DNA of 64,000 nucleotides from Lachnospiraceae bacterium (GTDB lineage: Bacteria; Bacillota; Clostridia; Lachnospirales; Lachnospiraceae): positions 1 through 64,000 of the forward strand of contig JAILFA010000012.1 of the NCBI GenBank assembly GCA_024687125.1, written 5' to 3'. Every line of letters starts with the position of its first letter. Position 1 is the first letter of the stretch. Below, piece after piece: positions 49,843 to 58,658 of this stretch. A model generated the notes under the pieces. It did no database searches. It worked only from the letters and a program-made list of their open reading frames with translations, and was not told where the DNA came from. The translations under genes and the position numbers were made by a program.

Positions 49843-50720
49843 TGTATGTTTCCGATCAGCTCTCTGTTCAGCCTGTTCAGCACCCGTTTCTTATCCAGAC
49901 ACCACAGCGGGGCGATCAATAACCGGCGCGGGCCGTCACCGGTCATGCGGTGCAGGACGGTATTCTGCGGCAATATCTCCGCGCATTCGCAGATCAGCTC
50001 AGCGTACTGTTCAAGATCCATCAGCGGAAACGGCTCTTTTTCATATTCTACAGCCATTGCAGTACCCTTAAGGATCTGCAGCATCTGCAGCTTGATCCCG
50101 TCAAGTTCGGGGGCAAGAGCCGCCAGATAGTGTATGGTCTCCAGCATATCATCTCTGGATTCCCCGGGAAGATTCAGGATCACATGAACGATCACAGGAA
50201 TGCCCGACGCTTTCAGTTTTGAATATGCTTCCTCAAATACCGGGAGCGGATAGCCGCGGCGGATCCTTTCCGCCGTCCTCTCATGGATTGTCTGCAATCC
50301 CAGTTCCACCCATACCGGTTTGATCGTCTTAAGCTCGCAGAGCATATCCATTACCGCGGGTCCCAGGCAGTCCGGTCTGGTACCCAGGGATAACGCGGCG
50401 ATCTCCTCCCGGCGGATCGTTTCCAGATACAGCTTCCTCAATCTGTCGGTATTCCCGTAGGTGTTTGTAAAGGACTGGAAATAGGCGATGAACCGCTTTG
50501 CGTCTGTCTTCTCGGCGATCCGTTTCTTCGCCGCGCTTATCTGGTCATCGATCGGTGCTGCGGAAGAAGCAAATTCCCCCGAACCGCCCTCCGAGCAGAA
50601 TGTACAGCCCCCATAACCGATCTGTCCGTCCCGGTTCGGACAGGTACAGCCAGAACTCAGCGACAGACGGTATACCTTCTTCCCGAATTCTGTCCGGAGA
50701 TAGTCCGATAATCGTCTCAC
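49839..50720 (-). CDS. TIGR01212-family radical SAM protein
   Basis: A 293-residue radical SAM protein of the YhcC type. The cluster cysteines are Cys27, Cys39 and Cys42 in a CX11CX2C arrangement (CPNRDGQIGYGG between them), typical for this family. It is followed by FCSEGGSGEFA and by a PVWVELGLQTIHERTAERIRRGY segment. The reaction is unknown; YhcC relatives are found next to stringent-response genes in some genomes. Translationally coupled to the RelA/SpoT-like gene. Confidence 0.93.
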   Translation of the reverse strand: MRRLSDYLRTEFGKKVYRLSLSSGCTCPNRDGQIGYGGCTFCSEGGSGEFASSAAPIDDQISAAKKRIAEKTDAKRFIAYFQSFTNTYGNTDRLRKLYLETIRREEIAALSLGTRPDCLGPAVMDMLCELKTIKPVWVELGLQTIHERTAERIRRGYPLPVFEEAYSKLKASGIPVIVHVILNLPGESRDDMLETIHYLAALAPELDGIKLQMLQILKGTAMAVEYEKEPFPLMDLEQYAELICECAEILPQNTVLHRMTGDGPRRLLIAPLWCLDKKRVLNRLNRELIGNIQ

Positions 50721-50768
50721 TGCTTCGCCAATGTCCCGACGAGGTTCATTCTCTGTCCGCAGTCACCT

Positions 50769-51227
50769 TCATGCATATTTCACAGCCAGTGATGACGCAC
50801 AGTCATGGATGACAAGATTGATGACCGGGCATGCTTCCGCCCCGTTCCTTGCGAAATCGGCATATTTCGAGCCTTTGCATCTGATGGTCACACCATCCGG
50901 CATATCTAAGATCATATTCCCGGCAAAGGATGTGATCTCAATGTTCAGGCAGTCCTTTTCCGGCCTGGGAACCATGATATGTGCCACGCTGAAAAGCACC
51001 GTCAGATAAACGTTCTGTGTATCCGGCTTCAGCTCGATCTCTTCATTCTGAAACAGGCAGGATGTCATGTAATTGTTCTCGTTCTCATGCTGCTTCATCT
51101 TTTTGCTGTTGCGCACGGCCGTCGCGCCGATCGCGGCAATCCCCGCAGCCAGGGCTCCGCCGATGATACAGAAAGCCCCCGCCAGAGCCTTGACGAACGG
51201 GTTCTTTTTTTCCCGTCTTCTTTTCAT
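50769..51227 (-). CDS. Membrane-anchored hypothetical protein (152 aa)
   Basis: A basic N-terminus and one transmembrane helix (about residues 12-35, Gly/Ala-rich) precede a ~110-residue beta-rich domain (ELKPDTQNVYLTVLFSVAHIMV ... MPDGVTIRCKGSKYADFARN) resembling short DUF4097-like adhesin repeats or cell-envelope beta helices. An AAGGAGG site precedes the ATG. No enzyme motif is visible. Confidence 0.7.
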   Translation of the reverse strand: MKRRREKKNPFVKALAGAFCIIGGALAAGIAAIGATAVRNSKKMKQHENENNYMTSCLFQNEEIELKPDTQNVYLTVLFSVAHIMVPRPEKDCLNIEITSFAGNMILDMPDGVTIRCKGSKYADFARNGAEACPVINLVIHDCASSLAVKYA

Positions 51228-51245
51228 GACTGCTCCTCCTTCCTG

Positions 51246-51345
51246 TTGGTCAAAATCGAGGGTTTTATGCTGATTCCGCCCAACTCACTTCGCTTTGTCG
51301 GTCGTATTTGGTCAAATTTTGGGCTTTTGTGCTGTTTTTGCCCAA
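51246..51345. repeat. Imperfect 62-bp direct repeat between two membrane-protein genes
   Basis: The block beginning TTGGTCAAA at 51246 recurs at 51308; both copies continue GGxTTTTxTGCTGxTT and GCCCAA over about 38 bp. The second copy is itself an inverted repeat (TTTGGGC with GCCCAAA). The interval 51228-51390 contains no gene that I can support. Confidence 0.6.
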
Positions 51346-51390
51346 ATCTTTATAGCTCAAGAAAACCGAACATCAATAACCCGAGATTCA

Positions 51391-52062
51391 TTATACCCGA
51401 AACAGCAATGAAGAGTACAGCACGATCAAAAAGTCATATACGCCGTGCAGGATGATCAGAGAAAGCATGGTGCAGCCTTTCACCTTGTATCTGACAAGGC
51501 AGAAGATAATGCCTATGATCGTTGTCAGGCATACCTGCACGATGTTTCCGATCATGAGATGGAATAATCCGAACAGTATGGATGAGGCAAAGATCGATAT
51601 CCATTCATTGCTGAAGACACTTTTCAGTTTAGAATAAACAAATCCCCTGAATACGATCTCCTCGACGGCACCTACAGCCACAATAAAATACACGAGTTCG
51701 AAGGCGAACTGCCATAACTGCGTAAACCGGCTGCCATTATCAACATACGAACCGAATCCCATAAAATACGGTACCAGGAAATACGCCGATGCGATCACCG
51801 ATCCGCCTGCCACCCCGATCAGGATCTGCATCCCGATCTTTTCCCGAGAAAACGTCAGTGTATCAATCTTATCCTTTGAAACGAATATCAGAACCAGCGG
51901 CACCAATGCTATCAGCCAGTATACGATGAGCATGCATATCATCCGTCCCGCTAAAGGCAGAGAAGTCAGCACATAACTGTTAAACATGATCACGCCAAAG
52001 CACCCAGCCAGTGCTCCGACATATCCCAGGATCATCAGACAGATATCGCGTTTCCTGTTCAT
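51391..52062 (-). CDS. CPBP-family intramembrane metalloprotease
   Basis: A 223-residue protein with about seven hydrophobic helices and the CPBP motifs: EEIVFRG (EExxxR, near residue 135) and FGLFHLM (FxxxH, near 168), which hold the zinc-binding glutamate and histidines in the membrane. Bacterial members process peptides or confer bacteriocin immunity. No bacteriocin gene is evident nearby. Confidence 0.9.
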   Translation of the reverse strand: MNRKRDICLMILGYVGALAGCFGVIMFNSYVLTSLPLAGRMICMLIVYWLIALVPLVLIFVSKDKIDTLTFSREKIGMQILIGVAGGSVIASAYFLVPYFMGFGSYVDNGSRFTQLWQFAFELVYFIVAVGAVEEIVFRGFVYSKLKSVFSNEWISIFASSILFGLFHLMIGNIVQVCLTTIIGIIFCLVRYKVKGCTMLSLIILHGVYDFLIVLYSSLLFRV

Positions 52063-52095
52063 GGTTTCCCGTTCCTCTTTATACGAACAGCATAA

Positions 52096-54375
52096 TTATC
52101 TTCCCGCTGTCACCTTTTTCCGGCGATACACGCGGATCTGTTTTACACCCTTTTCTACAAGTATCCTTTTTGACAGAACAGCTTCTTCCATCTCCGCTGC
52201 GCCGTATAACAGCCCGTTATTTCCATAGTACTCCATGATCCCATGGTCAAGGATAACGGTTGTCTGCGCTTTCGCATGTTCAAAGCGGATCTCTGTTTCA
52301 TCCGTCCGGATGACGGCAGGCCCCGCCGTCTCCCACTCCACGGCCATCACGACAGGTTCACCTTCAGGCCTTATCTCTGCACGGCCTCCGTCAGGCCTTA
52401 TCAATTCTGCTTCCCGAAAGCTCTCCCACAGCTCTCTTACCGGTCTGAAGCAGATCCGATAACCGCTTTCCGTTTTCCGAAGAATAAGCTCCGCAGGGAC
52501 AGACATCATCCCCCGAAAGCCCCCTCTTTCATTTTCGGTCCTGTACCACGCAACGCTCACCGTTCTGTCCGGAATCCCGGCGTAAGTCTGCGCGGCATAA
52601 GGCAGTTTCGTATCGTAGGCCGAACACACCTCGGAATCCGGCTCAAATCGGAACCCGTCAAAGCTTCCGGTCATGTAATACCCATCCGCAGACCAGAACA
52701 CCCACTTTTTCTCTCCCGGTTCGTCTTCAACCGATAATTCAAACAGATCCGGGCATTCCCACATATGATCCGCCGAAAACCGCTGACTCTCTTCCCAGTG
52801 AAGCAGATCGGCCGACCGGAATACGGCAAACTCATTTTCGTCCAGGTACAATACCATCACATAGGCATTGCTTTCCTCGTGCCAAAGCACCTTCGGGTCT
52901 CTGTTTCCGCCCTTTATATGTTCGAGGATCAGCCCCTTTTTCTGCAGGGTTTCTCCGCCATCAGCAGATACTGCCAGCCTCTGTGTATGCTTATTTCCGT
53001 TTTCTGCAGACCACAGGCTGGTCCCTCCGGCCGCGGTGTAGAAAAACAGCAGAGTATTTTTTCCGAAACCGGCGGCATTCACCTTATCCTGCCATCCGCA
53101 CCCGGAAAACATCGTGCCGGACGCATCGGGTTCCATGGCCATCGGACGGGTTTCCCAGCTGATCAGATCCCGGCTCACCGCGTGTCCCCAATGCATGTTT
53201 CCCCATTCGGTCCCATACGGATTCCACTGGTGATACAGATGATAGATGCCATCCGCGTATATAAGGCCATTGGGGTCATTGATCCACCCGCCTGCAGCGG
53301 TAAAATGGATCACCGGCCGATGCGGGCAGGCCCCGTCCGGCTGCTCATCATGACAGCTGAGCTTCTCAAGGACATCGTCAGAAACGTCGCCTCGGATCTC
53401 GATCTCCCGCCCAATGTATCTGCAGAGATCCATCGCAAAAAAATGATCGGGTCGCTCCGGGCTTAGCTTCACGTCCAGTTCCTGAAACTTCTCACCATCT
53501 ATGTAGAAATGCAGTTTCTTTACCGCACCGTCTTTCCTGACAGGCAGCCATAAATATCGACGGGAAACATGCAGGATCATGTCCGCATCCTCAGGAATCC
53601 TGTCCCAGATGTCTCTCATTTGATCGCCTCCCTCGTATGTCCCTGCATAGCGGCCATCCTGCGTCAGTGTCAGAATCAGATCCGCATCCGCGGAGTGCTC
53701 CAGGCAGAGTCCGGCGTTATACATGTCGCTGAAATCCACGAATGCCTCCGCCTCTTCTGCCGGGTGTCCGCTTGCGATACGCCTTGCAACAAGCCGCTTT
53801 TTCAGCATCGATTCCTCTGCCCGGATCTGTATCGTATAGTCCGCATAGGAGGATAGCCTTTTCCAGCCATCCAAGTCAAGAAGAAGATAATTCCCCTCCA
53901 GAAGGACGATGTTCTTATCCACCGTGACCGCGTCCTCTACAGGATCATGAAGGAGCCTGTCATACACCGGCCAGCCGCATGCCGCACCTGTTCTGATCCT
54001 CCTGATGGCTTCCTCCAGTTTATCCAGGTCAAAGGTTTCCGGGGTTCCTTTGACATCGACCATCGGGATCTCTTTCCCGTCCCTTACGAGGGTATGGGAG
54101 AGAAGATACTCCTGTCTTCTGTGAAAACCGTCCATGCCGATCGCCTGCAGTTCCTCCAGATCCGGACTTTCCGATGCGAGTGACTGCAGAAAACTCGCCA
54201 GCGTACTCTTGCCCGCGCCGGGAGGTGCGGCAAGGAATGCAAGGATCCGCCGGTGATTCTCTTTATACAGATCCGTGAGAGTGTGCAGAAGCGGGAGGAA
54301 GATCTCTCTGATGTTCTCCTCTTCATAGCAGGCCCTCACAGATAGTCCGTTGATGCTCACACTGTATGTTCTCAT
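52096..54375 (-). CDS. Fusion of a P-loop (uridine-kinase-like) kinase with a GH32 fructosidase
   Basis: The ~759-residue protein has an N-terminal P-loop kinase (about 1-245) of the PRK/uridine-kinase-like type: Walker A APPGAGKST (about 51-59), GMDGFHRRQEYL, YDRLLHDP and LLEGNYLLLD. A short beta domain (about 260-335) is followed by a GH32 five-blade propeller with WINDPNG (nucleophile Asp near 367), RDP (near 494) and EC (acid/base Glu near 541) and a C-terminal beta-sandwich. There is no signal peptide. GH32 enzymes cleave sucrose, sucrose-6-phosphate or fructans. The fused kinase suggests coupled phosphorylation and hydrolysis of one sugar or its product. GTG at 54378 is an alternative start. 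Confidence 0.9.
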   Translation of the reverse strand: MRTYSVSINGLSVRACYEEENIREIFLPLLHTLTDLYKENHRRILAFLAAPPGAGKSTLASFLQSLASESPDLEELQAIGMDGFHRRQEYLLSHTLVRDGKEIPMVDVKGTPETFDLDKLEEAIRRIRTGAACGWPVYDRLLHDPVEDAVTVDKNIVLLEGNYLLLDLDGWKRLSSYADYTIQIRAEESMLKKRLVARRIASGHPAEEAEAFVDFSDMYNAGLCLEHSADADLILTLTQDGRYAGTYEGGDQMRDIWDRIPEDADMILHVSRRYLWLPVRKDGAVKKLHFYIDGEKFQELDVKLSPERPDHFFAMDLCRYIGREIEIRGDVSDDVLEKLSCHDEQPDGACPHRPVIHFTAAGGWINDPNGLIYADGIYHLYHQWNPYGTEWGNMHWGHAVSRDLISWETRPMAMEPDASGTMFSGCGWQDKVNAAGFGKNTLLFFYTAAGGTSLWSAENGNKHTQRLAVSADGGETLQKKGLILEHIKGGNRDPKVLWHEESNAYVMVLYLDENEFAVFRSADLLHWEESQRFSADHMWECPDLFELSVEDEPGEKKWVFWSADGYYMTGSFDGFRFEPDSEVCSAYDTKLPYAAQTYAGIPDRTVSVAWYRTENERGGFRGMMSVPAELILRKTESGYRICFRPVRELWESFREAELIRPDGGRAEIRPEGEPVVMAVEWETAGPAVIRTDETEIRFEHAKAQTTVILDHGIMEYYGNNGLLYGAAEMEEAVLSKRILVEKGVKQIRVYRRKKVTAGR

Positions 54376-54431
54376 CACTTCAGCTGCTTTTCCATAAACA
54401 TCCCGGTCATGAAAACTTCGTATCAGAGTAT

Positions 54432-55034
54432 TCAGACGCCGAATCGATATTCCCTGTCTTCTTTATCATTCGGGACAAGCCCAAACGCTTCGATAACCCT
54501 GTCCGCCACCTGGTCCGGTTCGAGGTCGGAATTATCGATCTTCAGATGGTTTTCAAACCAGGTCTCGCCTTCTTCCGAATTCAGCCTGTGTTTTTCCGTG
54601 TCATCGAGAAGATTCGACCTACTCCATTCCAGGTCACGCTTGGATGCCTTTCTTTCCATTCTGTAGGCCGTCTCATTTCGCGCAAGCCTGGTGTCAAGAT
54701 CAGCGCTCAGCTCGACAAAGTAGAATTTTCCGCCGTTCTTTGTAAAAAGATCATGCAGGCTCATAAGATAGTCTTTTTCTTCCTGCATTTCAAACGCGCA
54801 CACATAGGTGAAGATCAGATCCACGTTATGCCTGACCGCAAGTTCAAAGGCCTTCTCTCTGAAAAACGCGTTAAACTCCCTCTGTGCGGGAGTCGCAAAG
54901 CCAAAGATCCTGTCCGTGATCTCGATACTGTCATGGTTCAGCATCATGTTGTATTTCAGTTTGTCTCTCAGGCTCTCAGCAACCACCATTTTCCCCACAG
55001 CCTGAGGGCCGCATACGACGATCAGATTTGCCAT
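54432..55034 (-). CDS. P-loop nucleotide kinase-like protein
   Basis: A 200-residue protein with Walker A GPQAVGKM (residues 9-16; a Met where Thr/Ser is usual) and an architecture like small adenylate/shikimate-kinase-type or AAA_33 proteins, including an arginine-containing lid (RLARNETAYRMERKASKRDLEW). Substrate unknown; such genes are often annotated as AAA family ATPases. It lies 50 nt upstream of the kinase-GH32 fusion on the same strand. Confidence 0.75.
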   Translation of the reverse strand: MANLIVVCGPQAVGKMVVAESLRDKLKYNMMLNHDSIEITDRIFGFATPAQREFNAFFREKAFELAVRHNVDLIFTYVCAFEMQEEKDYLMSLHDLFTKNGGKFYFVELSADLDTRLARNETAYRMERKASKRDLEWSRSNLLDDTEKHRLNSEEGETWFENHLKIDNSDLEPDQVADRVIEAFGLVPNDKEDREYRFGV

Positions 55035-55073
55035 CTCTCTATTTCTCCTGTCCAGATACAGCGCATATCACCG

Positions 55074-56246
55074 CTAAAAGTGCTCCCCGACGAAAATGTT
55101 CTTCTCGCGGAACAGCATCCTCAGCATTTCTTCCTTTGCCCTCACGGTAACATCCTCGCGGAGCATTGCTTCGTCAAGGTTTACCGCGCCGACTGCCATC
55201 TGCGAAAGTGCGCGTTCCGAGAGCTCGATGTCGGCTGCTGCCTTTGTCTCGATGACCTTGCTGTCCCTGACACGGAAGGTCCTGTTGTTCTCCTTTATGA
55301 TCTCATCCGTGACCTTTATGACGAGATCGCATCCTGCGGGCTTCCTTATCATCTCCAGCAGTTTTTCGGTGTTGATGACTCTTGCCATGAAATTCTGTCC
55401 GGTCTTTTTTTCTACGTGATAAGAAAGAGGCGATCTGATGATGCGGAGAAGATCGATGCCGAGGGGAAGCGGGAGACTGATCTCTCCGTAATCCGCCTCA
55501 AATCTTGCAAGAAATCCCAGGATCGCGTTAAAACCGTCGCGGCAGGTCCAGGCACACTCCTCCACTTCAAGTATCGCTGCGGGATCGTGCCTGATGTCCG
55601 TAAAGATCAGGTATGCGACCGGCTTCCCGCCTTGTTCGAACAGGTATGAAAACTTCCTGTCCGCAAAGGGCTTGTCGACCTTCATGTGCTCCCGCATCAT
55701 TTCTTCGGTGCGGACTGCAGCCAGATTGAATCCCCGTGCGAATCCGCTGTAGACGGAAAGAAACTCCGTGACCGGATCGCCTGTGTTCCACTTTTTCACC
55801 TCGCCGTCAAAGTGATAGCCCGAAAGAACCGCCGGAGCAAAGGTATATCTGTTCCTGTGGGTGATCGTCTCGTAGCCGGATTTCCTGTAGAACTCGTGCT
55901 TGAACGGAAAAAGTGCAGACAGCACCTCGCCGTTCTTATAAGCATCCTTCAGGAGTTTTTTGAAGATCTCTCTGATCGCTCCGCGGTCGCGGTATTCGGG
56001 CAGCGTCGAAACCGCTCCTACCCCGCCCACAGGAATCTCGTGTCCATCGAGATAAAAGGTGTAGTGATTGTTGATGATCCTGGCCATCAGCGTCCCATCA
56101 TCATCGAAGGCACCCCAGTCACCGCGGTTTGACGCGTCGATCTTTCTGATCTCGGCGTCCGTGTCGTCCGTCCGCACGTGAAAGCAATACGCTGAGATCA
56201 GATATGCTTCCGGCAGTTCGTTTTTTCTGAGTTTTCTGATTTTCAT
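55074..56246 (-). CDS. Eis-like GNAT acetyltransferase
   Basis: A 390-residue protein of the enhanced-intracellular-survival (Eis) type: a GNAT domain with the acetyl-CoA loop VSTLPEYRDRGAIREIF (about residues 75-91), a second GNAT-like domain and a C-terminal sterol-carrier-like domain (about 290-385). Eis proteins acetylate amines, including aminoglycosides. The ATG at 56246 (GGGAG 9 nt upstream) is preferred; the earlier ATG at 56285 overlaps the TATAAT box of the promoter and would not be transcribed. Confidence 0.88.
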   Translation of the reverse strand: MKIRKLRKNELPEAYLISAYCFHVRTDDTDAEIRKIDASNRGDWGAFDDDGTLMARIINNHYTFYLDGHEIPVGGVGAVSTLPEYRDRGAIREIFKKLLKDAYKNGEVLSALFPFKHEFYRKSGYETITHRNRYTFAPAVLSGYHFDGEVKKWNTGDPVTEFLSVYSGFARGFNLAAVRTEEMMREHMKVDKPFADRKFSYLFEQGGKPVAYLIFTDIRHDPAAILEVEECAWTCRDGFNAILGFLARFEADYGEISLPLPLGIDLLRIIRSPLSYHVEKKTGQNFMARVINTEKLLEMIRKPAGCDLVIKVTDEIIKENNRTFRVRDSKVIETKAAADIELSERALSQMAVGAVNLDEAMLREDVTVRAKEEMLRMLFREKNIFVGEHF

Positions 56247-56283
56247 GATCTGAAGCTCCCTGCTGCGGTTATCGTGCTTTTCC

Positions 56284-56289
56284 ATTATA
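56284..56289 (-). promoter_or_regulatory. -10 box of the Eis-like gene
   Basis: A perfect TATAAT lies on the minus strand, with TTTGGC 18 bp upstream as a possible -35. Transcription would begin near 56277, downstream of the first in-frame ATG, which decides the start codon choice. Confidence 0.55.
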
Positions 56290-56321
56290 CGTCAAAAGAT
56301 CCGTTCCGCCAAACACATCTA

Positions 56322-56350
56322 TGGTCATTCATGCATATTTATGGTACAAT
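56322..56350 (+). promoter_or_regulatory. Promoter of the NSS transporter gene
   Basis: TGGTCA (56322-56327), 17 bp, TACAAT (56345-56350), divergent from the Eis-like gene. The leader to the start codon is about 50 nt and contains ACGCG repeats. Confidence 0.6.
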
Positions 56351-56408
56351 TCTGGCTTGGAACGCGAAAAACTGAGGACGCGTATACGGAACAGGGAGGA
56401 AGAAAAAG

Positions 56409-57749
56409 ATGAGCAACAGCAGAGAACGACTGGGGAGCCGTTTGGGCTTCATCATGCTGAGCGCAGGATGTGCGATCGGCTGCGGCAATGTGTGGAAATT
56501 CCCATGGATGACCGGACAGTTCGGAGGCGGCGGTTTTGTGCTGATCTATGTGCTGTGCCTGCTGCTTCTCGGATTTCCGGCTCTCACGATGGAATTCGCC
56601 ATCGGACGTGCTTCACAGGCCAGCCCGGTGCGCATGTACCAGAAGCTTCAAAAGCCAGGACAGAAATGGCATATTCACGGTTATCTGTGCCTCGCCGGCA
56701 ATGTGGCCCTGATGTCCTTCTACACGGTGGTCACCGGCTGGATGATCTATTATTTCCTGATGTTTCTGACCGGCCAGTCCGCCGAACTGGGCTTTGTTAA
56801 GATGATCACCGATCCTTCGGTCAATATCATCTACATGCTCATCGCTGTCGCCCTGGGGTTTGGGATTCTCTGCTTTAACCTGCAGAACGGTCTGGAGCGG
56901 GTGACAAAGTACCTGATGACCGGTCTGCTCATCCTGATGATCGTGCTCGCCGTACGCAGCTTTCTGCTCTCCGGAGCGGCGGAGGGGATCAGTTTCTATC
57001 TGGTGCCAGATTTCTCCAAGATCAACGGCTCGGTGATCGTGGGCGCCATGAACCAGGCCTTCTTCACGCTGAGCATCGGCATCGGCTGCATGTCCATCTT
57101 CGGCAGCTATATCGGCAAGGAGCGCTCGCTCCCCGGTGAAAGCCTGCACGTGATCCTGCTTGATACGATGGTCGCCATCATGGCCGGCCTCATCATCTTC
57201 CCGGCCTGCTTCACCTACGATATCGAGGTCAATGCCGGTCCGTCCCTGCTGTTTGACACCATGGCGACGGTTTTCAACAACATGAACGGCGGACGGATCT
57301 GGGGGAGTCTCTTCTTCCTGTTCATGGTCTTTGCGGCTTTCTCCACGGAGCTTGCCGTGTTCGAGAACATCCTGGCCTGTGTACGCGAGATGACCGGCTG
57401 GAGCCGTCCAAAGGGCTGTCTCGTCAGCGGGATCGGGGTCGCTCTTCTTTCCTCTACGACTGCGTTGGGCTACAGTGTCTTACATTTTCAGCCCTTTGCG
57501 GAAGGAACGGCCTGGCTGGATTTCTGGGATTTCATTGTGAGCACGAACCTCCTGCCGATCGGCGCCATCCTGTTCAGCCTCTTCTGCTGCACGAAACTGG
57601 GGTGGGGCTGGGATGCTTTTGTCGCGGAGGCGAATTCCGGCAAAGGGCTGAAGATCCGCCCCTGGATGAAGCCGATCTTCCAGTTCTTTGTCCCAATCTG
57701 TGTGGCTGCTCTTTATATCTACGGACTGGTCACCTTTTCCTGGCATTAA
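56409..57749 (+). CDS. Neurotransmitter:sodium symporter (NSS) family transporter
   Basis: A 446-residue membrane protein with 11-12 predicted helices of the LeuT fold. TM1 carries the family signature (SAGCAIGCGNVWKFPWMTGQFGGGGF, about residues 19-44) that forms the sodium and substrate sites through an unwound helix. It should import an amino acid or related amine with sodium. The shorter 11-12 helix form fits bacterial NSS proteins such as TnaT or MhsT. GGGAGG lies upstream of the ATG. Confidence 0.94.
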   Translation: MSNSRERLGSRLGFIMLSAGCAIGCGNVWKFPWMTGQFGGGGFVLIYVLCLLLLGFPALTMEFAIGRASQASPVRMYQKLQKPGQKWHIHGYLCLAGNVALMSFYTVVTGWMIYYFLMFLTGQSAELGFVKMITDPSVNIIYMLIAVALGFGILCFNLQNGLERVTKYLMTGLLILMIVLAVRSFLLSGAAEGISFYLVPDFSKINGSVIVGAMNQAFFTLSIGIGCMSIFGSYIGKERSLPGESLHVILLDTMVAIMAGLIIFPACFTYDIEVNAGPSLLFDTMATVFNNMNGGRIWGSLFFLFMVFAAFSTELAVFENILACVREMTGWSRPKGCLVSGIGVALLSSTTALGYSVLHFQPFAEGTAWLDFWDFIVSTNLLPIGAILFSLFCCTKLGWGWDAFVAEANSGKGLKIRPWMKPIFQFFVPICVAALYIYGLVTFSWH

Positions 57750-57756
57750 AGTCACA

Positions 57757-57797
57757 AAATATATAAAAATCGGGGCGTCCCGCGCGGGCGCCCCGAT
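57757..57797 (-). terminator. Terminator between convergent NSS and methyltransferase genes
   Basis: ATCGGGGCG and CGCCCCGAT (57769-57797) pair around a GC-rich loop and are followed on the minus strand by TTTTTATATATTTT. It is strong for the methyltransferase transcript and may stop the NSS transcript only weakly, as the plus side lacks a T-run. Confidence 0.85.
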
Positions 57798-57836
57798 CAT
57801 ATAAAAGGTATGACCTTCATATTTCGGAGGATACTC

Positions 57837-58634
57837 TCACAGCTTCTTCCCCTGCAGGATCATGGAAAGCGGAAAACCACGATGATCCAGGGAAGAAAAA
57901 CCGCCGCTTATATCGTAGTCAAACTCCTGAAGTCCTGTGATAACAATTCCGTTATGACACATTCCGTTTATGATCTCCGACATCGGATGCGTATAATCAG
58001 TAAACGTCTTCGAGCGATAGCTCTTCTGCGTCATATAATACATCCCCTCGTTTCCGGTCCATTCATGCTCGAAATATGAATAATGACATTCCGTCCTGTG
58101 CTCCGGATCAAATTCCTCTTCCCCCTCCGTGGCAAGCATATTCGTGCAGGGGTGCTGTTCGTTAAGCACGATCACAGCTCCGGGCTTCATGCATTTTTCC
58201 ACGATCGCAAAAAAACGTTCCAGATCGTCAAACCAGCATAACGCGCCTATCGTAATGATCACAATGTCAAACTGTTCCTTGAAGCTGTCGTCAATATCAT
58301 AGATATTTACTGCTTCAAATGTACAAGGCAGGTTCAATTCTTTTGCTTTTTCATTTGCAAAAGCGACCTGATTCTCGGCAATATCAAAGCCGATTCCTTT
58401 TGCTGCTTTTCCGCTTTTCACCAAAGAAAGCAGTTCCCGGCCGTTATTGCAGCAGAAGTGACCGATCGTTTTTCCTGCGGTATCAATGTTTCGCAGGACA
58501 TCAGCCATTTCTTTTTCAAAAAACGGATAGTCTTCTTTCCGTATGCGCTCGGTTATATCGGCGCCCCAGGATGCGTCCCTGTTATCAAAAGCCTCCTCCC
58601 ATGCCGCCTTATTGCCTTCAATATACTTCTCCAT
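57837..58634 (-). CDS. Class I SAM-dependent methyltransferase
   Basis: A 265-residue enzyme with the Rossmann motifs IGHFCCNNGRELLSL (about residues 55-70; the usual GxGxG is CNNG here), GFDIAENQVAFAN, and VIITIGALCWFDDLERFF. The methylated substrate is unknown. It is the first of several small accessory enzymes on the minus strand. Confidence 0.88.
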   Translation of the reverse strand: MEKYIEGNKAAWEEAFDNRDASWGADITERIRKEDYPFFEKEMADVLRNIDTAGKTIGHFCCNNGRELLSLVKSGKAAKGIGFDIAENQVAFANEKAKELNLPCTFEAVNIYDIDDSFKEQFDIVIITIGALCWFDDLERFFAIVEKCMKPGAVIVLNEQHPCTNMLATEGEEEFDPEHRTECHYSYFEHEWTGNEGMYYMTQKSYRSKTFTDYTHPMSEIINGMCHNGIVITGLQEFDYDISGGFSSLDHRGFPLSMILQGKKL

Positions 58635-58658
58635 AGGATCTCCTCTTCCTTCGTATGA

